From NCBI GenBank assembly GCA_020429495.1, contig JAGQLJ010000067.1, positions 1 through 12,857 of the forward strand: a stretch of 12,857 nt of DNA. The letters are read 5' to 3'. The DNA is from Candidatus Dojkabacteria bacterium. GTDB taxonomy: Bacteria > Patescibacteriota > Dojkabacteria > J137. The notes beneath the pieces were generated by a model. That model saw only the letters and a list, made by a program, of their open reading frames with translations. It was not told the DNA's origin and did not search any database. The position numbers and the translations under genes were made by a program. Shown one piece after another: positions 1 through 5,651 of this stretch (position 1 is its first letter; the number at the start of each line of letters is the position of its first letter).

Positions 1-23
1 GATAGAGGGGTTCTAAAATAGTG

Positions 24-29
24 TATAAT
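24..29 (+). promoter_or_regulatory. Possible -10 box upstream of ybaB
   Basis: A perfect TATAAT lies 38 bases before the first candidate start codon of ybaB, which would place transcription initiation near position 36. The -35 region would fall at or before the window edge, and no good match is visible in the few bases available. It may mean ybaB-recR has its own promoter even if dnaX lies upstream. In DNA this AT-rich a lone TATAAT is weak evidence. Confidence 0.35.
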
Positions 30-67
30 TACGTATAGTAAATAATAATTATTAAAAATAAAAAAAT

Positions 68-382
68 ATGGGAATAATGAATGTACCAAAAGCTATGTAT
101 AAAGCTCAGCAAGCTAAGAAACAGATGAGCAAAATTCAAGTAGCAGGAGTTGATGGAGAAGTAAGTGTACTAATGAATGGGCTAAATGAAATTGTTGAAA
201 TAGAAATAGATGAAGATGCTCTTACAGATTCTGACTCAATATCTAGAGATGAGTTCGAAAGAATAATCAAAAATCTAAAGAAACAGTTTAAAAATGCTGT
301 AGCAGATGCAAAAAAACAGCTAGAAAAAGAAATGATGAATTCTGCTAATTTAGACGATATAAAGGAAATGTTAGGACTATAA
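68..382 (+). CDS. ybaB: YbaB/EbfC family nucleoid-associated DNA-binding protein
   Basis: YbaB/EbfC proteins are small dimeric DNA-binding proteins that associate with the nucleoid and are usually encoded between dnaX and recR. The 104-residue length fits the family. The N-terminal helix is rich in Lys and Gln (AMYKAQQAKKQMSKIQ), the central segment has the typical beta-strand pattern with the VEIEIDEDAL stretch, and a long charged C-terminal helix ends the protein. recR is the next gene, 123 bp downstream, which supports the call. There is no Shine-Dalgarno sequence at the ATG at 68. A second in-frame ATG at 77 (MNVPKAMYK) would match many relatives better, so the true start may be three codons later. 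A dnaX gene would be expected just upstream but is outside the window. Confidence 0.88.
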   Translation: MGIMNVPKAMYKAQQAKKQMSKIQVAGVDGEVSVLMNGLNEIVEIEIDEDALTDSDSISRDEFERIIKNLKKQFKNAVADAKKQLEKEMMNSANLDDIKEMLGL

Positions 383-390
383 GCAGTTTC

Positions 391-418
391 TAGTATTTAG
401 TAACTAGTTTTTAGTTAT
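391..418 (+). repeat. Heptameric TAG-containing tandem repeat in the ybaB-recR spacer
   Basis: Four consecutive 7-nt units read TAGTATT, TAGTAAC, TAGTTTT and TAGTTAT. Each begins with TAG, and 7 is not a multiple of 3, so a TAG falls in every reading frame within 21 bases. The repeat starts shortly after the ybaB stop codon. The rest of the 123-bp spacer is AT-rich, with only a weak 7-bp inverted repeat (TAGACTT at 429-435, AAGTCTA at 454-460) and no convincing terminator. Confidence 0.6.
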
Positions 419-505
419 AAATAGATTATAGACTTTGATGTTGAAGCTACACTAAGTCTAAAACAAACTAACTTGATTTGTATTTTTGATTTTTGAATTT
501 ATTTT

Positions 506-1117
506 ATGGCTCTTCCCCGAAGTATAAGAGACCTAAGTGATAGATTTTCATCACTGCCAGGTGTTGGTCCAAAGCTTTCAAACAGAATAGCTTTGTATCT
601 TTCTATATCTAATAGAAAACTTGCTTCAAGACTAGAAGATTCTCTAAAAGATGTAACAGAGAAAATTAGGCTTTGTAATAATTGCTTTAATGTTACAGAT
701 AACGAAGATTTATGTGAAATTTGTGATAATAGTGAAAGAGATAGTTCAACAATTTTAGTAGTAGAAACTCCTTTAGAGCTTTATAGCATTGAAGAAACAG
801 GTGAATACAAGGGGCTGTATCACGTTTTGCATGGGATAATATCACCAGTTAATGGAATTGGGCCCGATGAAATAAAGATTAACGAGCTGATAAACAGACT
901 TCAAAATAATTCAGAAATTGAAGAGATTATTTTTGGCTTAAATCCTAATCTTGAAGGGGATTCAACAAGCTTATATATAACAAATGAAGTTAAGGATTTA
1001 GACTTAGATGTAAAAACAACAAGATTAGCAAAGGGAATTCCAACCGGAAGTAGTATTGAATATATGTCATCTCAAACACTCTCAGATTCGCTAAGAAGAA
1101 GAGATGGAGTAGAGTAA
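506..1117 (+). CDS. recR: Recombination mediator protein RecR
   Basis: RecR acts with RecF and RecO to load RecA at single-strand gaps during recombinational repair. The 203-residue length is normal. Domains in order: a helix-hairpin-helix around residues 15-32 (SSLPGVGPKLSNRIALYL); a four-cysteine zinc finger with C57, C60, C70 and C73; a Toprim domain from about residue 82 (LVVETPLELYSIEE, then YHVLHGIISPVNGIGP); and the C-terminal RLAKGIPTGSSIEYMSSQTL segment with a terminal LRRRDG. All four zinc cysteines are present and the protein looks intact. The ATG is preceded by a T-rich stretch without a Shine-Dalgarno sequence. The position after ybaB is the conserved bacterial order. No terminator is evident before the promoter of the next operon. 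Confidence 0.97.
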   Translation: MALPRSIRDLSDRFSSLPGVGPKLSNRIALYLSISNRKLASRLEDSLKDVTEKIRLCNNCFNVTDNEDLCEICDNSERDSSTILVVETPLELYSIEETGEYKGLYHVLHGIISPVNGIGPDEIKINELINRLQNNSEIEEIIFGLNPNLEGDSTSLYITNEVKDLDLDVKTTRLAKGIPTGSSIEYMSSQTLSDSLRRRDGVE

Positions 1118-1145
1118 GTATAATAAGGCCATAAGCATTTATTAA

Positions 1146-1174
1146 TTTACAAATTCGGCATAATCGATTATAAT
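1146..1174 (+). promoter_or_regulatory. Near-consensus sigma-70 promoter for the rpsF operon
   Basis: The -35 box TTTACA (1146-1151) is separated by exactly 17 bp from a perfect -10 box TATAAT (1169-1174). Initiation would fall near 1181, giving a 5' leader of about 30 nt for rpsF. That leader contains GGTGA (1203-1207) only 3 nt before the ATG, a poorly spaced Shine-Dalgarno-like element. No recognisable S6:S18-binding leader (CCG-bearing stem) fits in such a short leader. The same box pair and spacing recur at the rpmE promoter. Confidence 0.75.
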
Positions 1175-1210
1175 CTTCGAAGGAAATTTATTTATTATTT
1201 GTGGTGATAA

Positions 1211-1492
1211 ATGCAAAAATACGAAGTAATGATCTTGTATAAACCGCTATTGTTAGAGGATATTAAGAAGAACACAACATCTGAAATAGAAAAATTCGTA
1301 TCTTCAAAAGGTGGTTCTATCAAAGAGGTCGATAATTTGGGAAAAAGACTTTTAGCTTACCCAATTAAAAAGTTCGAAGAAGGACACTACATAGAATACA
1401 CTATGGAGATTGAACCTTCACACATCAAAGAATTAGAAAGAGAGTTGTCTTTACTAGATAACGTTCTAAGATTCTTAGTTATTAAGAAATAG
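1211..1492 (+). CDS. rpsF: 30S ribosomal protein bS6
   Basis: bS6 is a primary component of the central-domain platform of the small ribosomal subunit and binds 16S rRNA as a heterodimer with bS18. The 93-residue protein has the family pattern: YEVMILYKPLL at the start, a GGSIKEVDNLGKRLLAYPIKKFEEGHY core, and a C-terminal helix and strand ending LDNVLRFLVIKK. It lacks the long acidic tail of E. coli S6, which is usual outside proteobacteria. Gene order rpsF-ssb-rpsR matches the widely conserved bacterial operon, and a strong promoter lies just upstream. It ends with TAG, 25 bp before ssb. Confidence 0.96.
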   Translation: MQKYEVMILYKPLLLEDIKKNTTSEIEKFVSSKGGSIKEVDNLGKRLLAYPIKKFEEGHYIEYTMEIEPSHIKELERELSLLDNVLRFLVIKK

Positions 1493-1517
1493 TTTTACTT
1501 ATTAGAGAGTTTTTTAC

Positions 1518-2024
1518 ATGGCAAAATCAAGATCTTTAAATAAAGTAATTTTAATAGGGAACTTAACAAGAGATCCAATCTTAAGAGAATCATCAAATGG
1601 AGTAGTTGTTTGCACATTTGGAATTGCAACAAATACTAGCTGGAAAGATGGAGATGGAAATGTTCAAGAAAGAGCAGAATTCCACAACATTGTAGCTTTC
1701 AATAAGCTAGCAGAAATTTGCGCACAAGTACTTTCAACAGGAATGTTAGTTTATGTTGAAGGAGAACTAAGAACAAGAGCAAAGACAAAAGAAGACGGAG
1801 AAAAATATTACAAAACTGAAATTAAATTAAACGATATGCTTCTTTTAAATTCAAAAGACAGATCACCAGTAGGTGTTGATGCAGCAAAAGAAGCAGGAGA
1901 TGATTTAATGGATAAAATGGGAGACGAAAGTCTACCAGCAGAAAATCTAGATGCAAAAGAAGAGTCAGCACCAGAAAACGATGACGATGATGCAGATGAA
2001 TTCGATGCAAAAGATCTATTCTAG
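1518..2024 (+). CDS. ssb: Single-stranded DNA-binding protein SSB
   Basis: SSB coats single-stranded DNA during replication, recombination and repair, and recruits partner proteins through its C-terminal tip. The OB-fold occupies about residues 5-112, with LNKVILIGNLTRDP, VCTFGIATN, ERAEFHNIVAF, LVYVEGELRTR and YYKTEIKLNDMLLL as the recognisable strands. Residues 113-168 are a disordered, strongly acidic linker. The tip is DAKDLF rather than the canonical DDDIPF: the terminal Phe and acidic residues remain, but the penultimate Pro is replaced by Leu. The gene lies between rpsF and rpsR as in most bacteria. Only a weak AGAG is present upstream of the ATG. Confidence 0.96.
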   Translation: MAKSRSLNKVILIGNLTRDPILRESSNGVVVCTFGIATNTSWKDGDGNVQERAEFHNIVAFNKLAEICAQVLSTGMLVYVEGELRTRAKTKEDGEKYYKTEIKLNDMLLLNSKDRSPVGVDAAKEAGDDLMDKMGDESLPAENLDAKEESAPENDDDDADEFDAKDLF

Positions 2025-2081
2025 ACTAGCTGCTAGAAATTAAAATAAATTTTATATTACATTCTAAGTCCTATTTACTAC

Positions 2082-2116
2082 CTAGAAGCTAGTAGCTAGA
2101 GGCTAGAAGCTATAAT
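2082..2116 (+). repeat. CTAG-heptamer tandem repeat in the ssb-rpsR spacer
   Basis: Five consecutive 7-nt units read CTAGAAG, CTAGTAG, CTAGAGG, CTAGAAG and CTATAAT and run up to one base before the rpsR ATG. More CTAG words occur just after the ssb stop (2021-2036), where TTCTAG and CTAGAA can form a 6-bp stem. As in the ybaB-recR spacer, each of the first four units holds a TAG and the 7-nt period spreads it over all three frames. Confidence 0.7.
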
Positions 2117-2117
2117 T

Positions 2118-2351
2118 ATGGCTAATACAAAAAAATACAAAGCACCTGTGGTAGCAAGTTGTCCTCTAAAAGGGAGAGAAGATCAAATCACATACAAAAA
2201 TGTGTCTCTTCTGGAGAAGTTCATTTCTACAAGAGGAAGAATTATGCCTTCATCAAGAACTGGCGTATGTGCTTCTAACCAAAGGAAATTAGCTCTTGCA
2301 GTTAAGAGAGCTAGACATATGGCACTTTTGCCTTACACAAAATATGTGTAA
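2118..2351 (+). CDS. rpsR: 30S ribosomal protein bS18
   Basis: bS18 pairs with bS6 on the platform of the small subunit. The 77-residue protein has the diagnostic core: ITYKNVSLLEKFISTRGRIM, the SSRTGVCASNQRKLALAVKRARHMALLPY stretch (about residues 45-73), and a conserved Cys (C15) in CPLKGRED near the N-terminus. Length is typical. Its ATG is preceded directly by the CTAG heptamer repeat instead of a Shine-Dalgarno sequence. The protease gene follows after only 8 bp, so both are probably on one transcript. Confidence 0.97.
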   Translation: MANTKKYKAPVVASCPLKGREDQITYKNVSLLEKFISTRGRIMPSSRTGVCASNQRKLALAVKRARHMALLPYTKYV

Positions 2352-2359
2352 AATAAGAG

Positions 2360-3640
2360 ATGTCTTTCAACGAAAACAATAATAAAAAATTAGAAATAGC
2401 GTCAAACCCAATTCAGCCTGTGCTGGTGGCAATGGCGCTATTTATAGGTCTAATGATAGGTGGGCTATCAATGTATGCAATAGGTCAAGTAAGTAAGGGT
2501 TCTAGTCCGTCTAATAATTTGGAAGGCGGAATCTTAGGAAGTTCAGATTATTACGACCAATCATACCTTCAAAATGTTATTGATACTATCAATTCAGATT
2601 ATCTTGGAGATACAGACAATCTTACAAAAGATTCAGTTACATATGGATTAGTCAAAGGACTAATAGATAGTTTAGATGATAGATATACCTTCTTTTTAGA
2701 TCCAGAAGAAGCACAAGCATATTTTGATAATGCTTCAGGTGATTTTGAAGGAATAGGTGTTGTACTTGCATTCAATGGACAATATACCTATGTAGAGTCT
2801 GTTCTTAAGGGACAACCAGCAGAAGAGGCTGGCCTTATCGCAGGCGATATTATTTTACAAGTCGATGGTAATGATGTAGAAGATACACTCCCAGCAATTG
2901 TTGCCGGGCAAATTAGAGGTGAAAAAGGAACAGATGTAACTCTAACTATTTATAGATATGAAGAAAATGTAAGTAAACAAGAAGAGCAGCTAGATGTAAC
3001 AATAACTAGAAATAAAATTGAAATTGATAATATTACTTGGGAGAGACTAAATGACAATACAATTATTATTGATATCTACCAATTTAGTGATGTAGACGTT
3101 ACTACATTCATTAACAGCTGGGATAAAGTTGTTTCTGAGATACAAACTGAAATGCCAAATGTAGAAAATATAGTTGTTGATCTAAGGGGAAATCCTGGAG
3201 GATATGTTGCAGGAGTAAAGCATATTCTTGAAGATTTCTTACATGATGGCGATGTATTAATGGGAGAAAGAACAAAGAATCAAGATACAAAAACTTATAG
3301 AGATAAAAGAGATGGTGCATTTGAAAATCAAAACCTTGTTGTTTTGGTAAACGAATCAAGTGCTTCTGCTTCAGAAATTTTCTCTGCAGCTATTCAAGAA
3401 AATAATCGTGGAGTAGTTGTGGGTGAAAAGACTGTTGGAAAAGGAGTAGAGCAGACACTAGAAAAATATTCAGATGGAAGTATTTTATTCTTAGTATTCC
3501 AAGAATGGCTAACACCAGATGGAAGAAGAATTACTGCTGAGAATCCAATAACTCCAGATTATGAAGTTGAGTATAATCTTGATAATTTTAAGAGTAATAC
3601 CGATCCTCAATTAGACAAAGCACTAGAGCTTCTTAAATAG
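2360..3640 (+). CDS. S41 family C-terminal processing peptidase (CtpA/CtpB/Tsp-like), membrane-anchored
   Basis: S41 peptidases use a Ser-Lys dyad to trim or degrade extracytoplasmic proteins. Residues 21-43 form one N-terminal membrane segment, an uncleaved anchor or signal sequence. An N-terminal helical region with DDRYTFFLDPEEAQAY (about 107-121) precedes a PDZ domain (about 127-200, GIGVVL and AGDIILQVDG). The catalytic core has VVDLRGNPGG (272-281), the nucleophile S336 in the SASASE motif, K361 in GKG exactly 25 residues later (the spacing seen in E. coli Tsp), and Q365 at K+4 as in CtpB. At 426 residues it is a complete short-form CtpB-like enzyme without peptidoglycan-binding domains. 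Its place directly after rpsR is unusual and suggests co-expression with ribosomal and replication genes. ATG chosen; AAGAG just before it is too close to be a good ribosome site. Confidence 0.94.
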   Translation: MSFNENNNKKLEIASNPIQPVLVAMALFIGLMIGGLSMYAIGQVSKGSSPSNNLEGGILGSSDYYDQSYLQNVIDTINSDYLGDTDNLTKDSVTYGLVKGLIDSLDDRYTFFLDPEEAQAYFDNASGDFEGIGVVLAFNGQYTYVESVLKGQPAEEAGLIAGDIILQVDGNDVEDTLPAIVAGQIRGEKGTDVTLTIYRYEENVSKQEEQLDVTITRNKIEIDNITWERLNDNTIIIDIYQFSDVDVTTFINSWDKVVSEIQTEMPNVENIVVDLRGNPGGYVAGVKHILEDFLHDGDVLMGERTKNQDTKTYRDKRDGAFENQNLVVLVNESSASASEIFSAAIQENNRGVVVGEKTVGKGVEQTLEKYSDGSILFLVFQEWLTPDGRRITAENPITPDYEVEYNLDNFKSNTDPQLDKALELLK

Positions 3641-3661
3641 TTAAAAGATAAAAGTTAATAA
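3639..3661 (+). repeat. Left arm of a 23-bp imperfect inverted repeat bracketing the ART-like gene
   Basis: This segment overlaps the ctp stop codon and runs into the A of the next ATG. It matches the reverse complement of 4139-4161 at 20 of 23 positions. It is itself a heptamer repeat (TTAAAAG, ATAAAAG, TTAATAA), so it belongs to the same class of spacer as those at 391-418 and 2082-2116. Confidence 0.65.
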
Positions 3662-4137
3662 TGGATATTCCTGAAGAAAATATGTCTTCATTAGAAAGGC
3701 TGCAAGAATATGAAAAAGGAGGCTATCTTTTCCATGGAAGTCCTAGTTCTGAAATTGAAATTTTAGAACCAAGAGAAGCAGATGATGTAGATAAATCTAA
3801 AACTTTCAACATCGATAATGCTGTTTTCGCAACTTCACTTGTTCAGTCTGCAATTATATTTGCAGTTGTGGGTAGGAATAAACTTCCTAAAGACATTCAA
3901 AGTGGCACTTGGGAAGTCTATTGGGATGAAGTTGATAATGCTCATGCAAAAATACCTAAAATTTGGAAGGACTATGTAGAAAAAATGACAGGTACAGTGT
4001 ATGTATTACCTTCAGAAACCTTCACGGAAAGACATCATGCTCAGCTAAAATCTAAGGTGCCTGTGAAGCCGGCAGATAAAGTTGAGGTAAATATGAAAGA
4101 CTTCTTGGATATAGGTGGAACGGTAGAGTGGATTTAA
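3661..4137 (+). CDS. Uncharacterised protein with ADP-ribosyltransferase-like motifs
   Basis: I do not recognise this 158-residue protein as a named family. Visible features: no signal peptide or membrane helix; YLFHGSPSSEIEILEP at residues 22-37; NAVFATSLVQSAIIFAV at 53-69; GTVYVLPSETF at 111-121; and QLKSKVPVKPADKVEV at 128-143. The pattern HG[S/T], then a strand ending FAT followed by an Ala-rich helix, then a Q/E-x-x-S-x-x-P-V element resembles the PARP/KptA-like ART fold. Candidate NAD-site residues are H25, F56 or T58, and Q128. Enzyme activity is only inferred: the central Tyr of the classic H-Y-E triad is not conserved. It follows the protease after 20 bp and is probably the last gene of the rpsF operon. 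No Shine-Dalgarno sequence. It is bracketed by inverted repeats and has no evident antitoxin partner. Confidence 0.75.
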   Translation: MDIPEENMSSLERLQEYEKGGYLFHGSPSSEIEILEPREADDVDKSKTFNIDNAVFATSLVQSAIIFAVVGRNKLPKDIQSGTWEVYWDEVDNAHAKIPKIWKDYVEKMTGTVYVLPSETFTERHHAQLKSKVPVKPADKVEVNMKDFLDIGGTVEWI

Positions 4138-4138
4138 A

Positions 4139-4161
4139 CTTTTAACTTTTATCTCTTAACT
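4139..4161 (-). repeat. Right arm of the 23-bp imperfect inverted repeat
   Basis: On the minus strand this reads AGTTAAGAGATAAAAG followed by TTAAAAG, matching the left arm (3639-3661) except at three positions. It overlaps the prfA stop codon and begins one base after the stop of the ART-like gene. The wider heptamer pattern on the plus strand is AACTTTT, AACTTTT, ATCTCTT, AACTCTC, TAACTCC (4137-4171). No hairpin terminator separates the two convergent genes. Confidence 0.65.
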
Positions 4162-5238
4162 CTCTAACTCCATTCTTAAATCTCTATTCACAGTCTCAAC
4201 AATCTCGCCAACTTCGCCTTCCATAACTTGGTCAATATTAAACCAGCTTTTTCCGATTCTATGGTCAGTAATTCTCCCTTGAGGAAAATTATAAGTTCTA
4301 ATTTTTGCAGATCTATCTCCACCTAAAATTGAAGCATTTCTTAAATTCTTTTCTTCACTAGATTTTTTCTCTTCTTCAATTTTTGTAAGCTTGGCAACTA
4401 AAACATTCATCGCCATTTCTTTATTCTTATGTTGAGATTTTCCATTTTGACAACTAACTACAATGCCTGAAGGTATGTGTGTAATACGAACAGCAGAGTC
4501 GGTTGTATTAACAGATTGACCTCCTGGACCACTAGATCGGTAAACATCAATTCTAAGGTCCTCATCTTTGATATTAACGTCCTTCACATTTATTTGAGGT
4601 AGAACTACAACTGAGGCAGTTGAAGTATGTATTCGACCTGCTGACTCTGTTGTAGGTACACGTTGAACTCGGTGTACCCCAGACTCAAATCGAAGTTGTC
4701 CATAGCTTCCTTTTACGTCTACTAAAAAGGTTGCTTCTTTAATTCCACCTTCTGCATCGTAATCAAGAGAGTATTGATCAACAGCCATTCCTAGAGAATT
4801 TAAATATCTCAAATACATTCTGTATAGAGATTCTGCAAAAAGAGATGCTTCAACTCCACCAACTCCAGGCCTAATTTCAAAAATAGCTTTACTATTGTCG
4901 TTAGGTAGAGGTTTTGCTGTTAAGCGTTCAAGCTCTGCAGTCAACTTTTCTATTTTAGGAGTTAACTCTTCAATCTCTTGTTTAGCGATCTCAAATAAAT
5001 CACCATCAGATTCTGTAATAGTTGCTGAATCATCGTATCTTGAAACCAAAGATTTTAATTCTTCCACTAAAGATTTTAGATTAGTTTTGTCTGAAAGATC
5101 TTTAGAAAGGTCAGCATAAACTGAGCTAGAGAAGTCTGTTACTTCTGATAATTTTTTTGTTAAATCTGCAATATCTGCATCAATAATCTCAGGGGATAGT
5201 ACTTCCTTTTCTAAAAGGATTTTAGCTTTATCTGTCAT
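4156..5238 (-). CDS. prfA: Peptide chain release factor 1 (RF1)
   Basis: RF1 reads UAA and UAG stop codons in the ribosomal A site and triggers peptidyl-tRNA hydrolysis. The 360-residue length is standard. An N-terminal helical coiled domain (about 1-110) precedes EIRPGVGGVEASLFAESLYRMY-type sequence. The codon-recognition P-x-T motif is present as PTT (195-197) in HRVQRVPTTES, which marks RF1 rather than RF2 (SPF). The catalytic GGQ is at 239-241 within RSSGPGGQSVNTTDSAVRITH. The SQHKNKEMAM and FPQGRITDHRIG blocks complete the family pattern. It lies 18 bp after rpmE and is probably co-transcribed with it. prmC/hemK, which methylates the GGQ glutamine and often follows prfA, is not next; a convergent gene lies there instead. 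Confidence 0.97.
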   Translation of the reverse strand: MTDKAKILLEKEVLSPEIIDADIADLTKKLSEVTDFSSSVYADLSKDLSDKTNLKSLVEELKSLVSRYDDSATITESDGDLFEIAKQEIEELTPKIEKLTAELERLTAKPLPNDNSKAIFEIRPGVGGVEASLFAESLYRMYLRYLNSLGMAVDQYSLDYDAEGGIKEATFLVDVKGSYGQLRFESGVHRVQRVPTTESAGRIHTSTASVVVLPQINVKDVNIKDEDLRIDVYRSSGPGGQSVNTTDSAVRITHIPSGIVVSCQNGKSQHKNKEMAMNVLVAKLTKIEEEKKSSEEKNLRNASILGGDRSAKIRTYNFPQGRITDHRIGKSWFNIDQVMEGEVGEIVETVNRDLRMELES

Positions 5239-5256
5239 CTTTGAGTGTGCAAAATT

Positions 5257-5577
5257 CTATTTGTTGAAGTCTTTTAGCATATCTTTTAGTGTTACTTCTT
5301 TCTTGGCAACACTTTCAGATTTAGCTCTTCTTCTCTTTGCAAGTTTTCTTGCTCTTGTATTTGTAGGTTTATTCTTTGCGTCTTCTAATTTTTTATTGAA
5401 TTTTTCTACAAGGTTATCTGTATCAACAAGAATTTCTTGACCAGTATAGAAAGGGTGGTTTCCTGACCAAATTTCTGTATTTATTTCGTCAGATGTTGAA
5501 CCAACAGTCATAACTGCTTTTCCGTTGAAAATAACTTTTGCTTCTTTGTTCCACTTTGGGTGTATTCCTTTTTTCAT
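5257..5577 (-). CDS. rpmE: 50S ribosomal protein bL31, zinc-less form with a basic C-terminal extension
   Basis: bL31 sits on the large subunit near the central protuberance and contributes to an intersubunit bridge. MKKGIHPKW at the start and HPFYTGQEILVDT at 41-53, followed by VEKFNKKL, are diagnostic. The classic zinc form has four cysteines (near 16, 18, 37 and 40); this protein has no cysteine at all, so it is a C-minus form that should not bind zinc. Canonical L31 is about 65-90 residues. Here residues 66-106 form a Lys/Arg-rich tail (TRARKLAKRRRAK), then a short amphipathic end. It is the first gene of the rpmE-prfA operon, and a strong promoter sits directly upstream. Confidence 0.92.
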   Translation of the reverse strand: MKKGIHPKWNKEAKVIFNGKAVMTVGSTSDEINTEIWSGNHPFYTGQEILVDTDNLVEKFNKKLEDAKNKPTNTRARKLAKRRRAKSESVAKKEVTLKDMLKDFNK

Positions 5578-5599
5578 GCTTTTAAAATTACGTGGTAGA

Positions 5600-5628
5600 A
5601 TTATATCCAGTAACTCAATTTATGTAAA
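5600..5628 (-). promoter_or_regulatory. Sigma-70 promoter for rpmE-prfA
   Basis: Read on the minus strand, TTTACA (5623-5628) is followed after 17 bp by TATAAT (5600-5605). Initiation would be near 5593, leaving a leader of about 16 nt before the rpmE ATG with no Shine-Dalgarno sequence. Boxes and spacing are identical to those of the rpsF promoter. I could not identify a convincing divergent promoter for the plus-strand gene starting at 5652. Confidence 0.7.
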
Positions 5629-5651
5629 GCTTAATTTTTAATACAGTCTTG

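Noticed and set aside
1118..1210. S6:S18 autoregulatory leader before rpsF
   Set aside because: The predicted leader is only about 30 nt, AT-rich, and has no CCG-containing stem, so the known motif is not supported.
1822..2010. 62-residue minus-strand open frame opposite ssb
   Set aside because: Its His/Leu-rich low-complexity translation is the antisense of the acidic SSB tail and has no independent support.
2111..2116. TATAAT just before rpsR as a promoter
   Set aside because: It lies one base before the start codon, so transcription would begin inside the gene. It is better explained as the last, decayed unit of the CTAG heptamer array.
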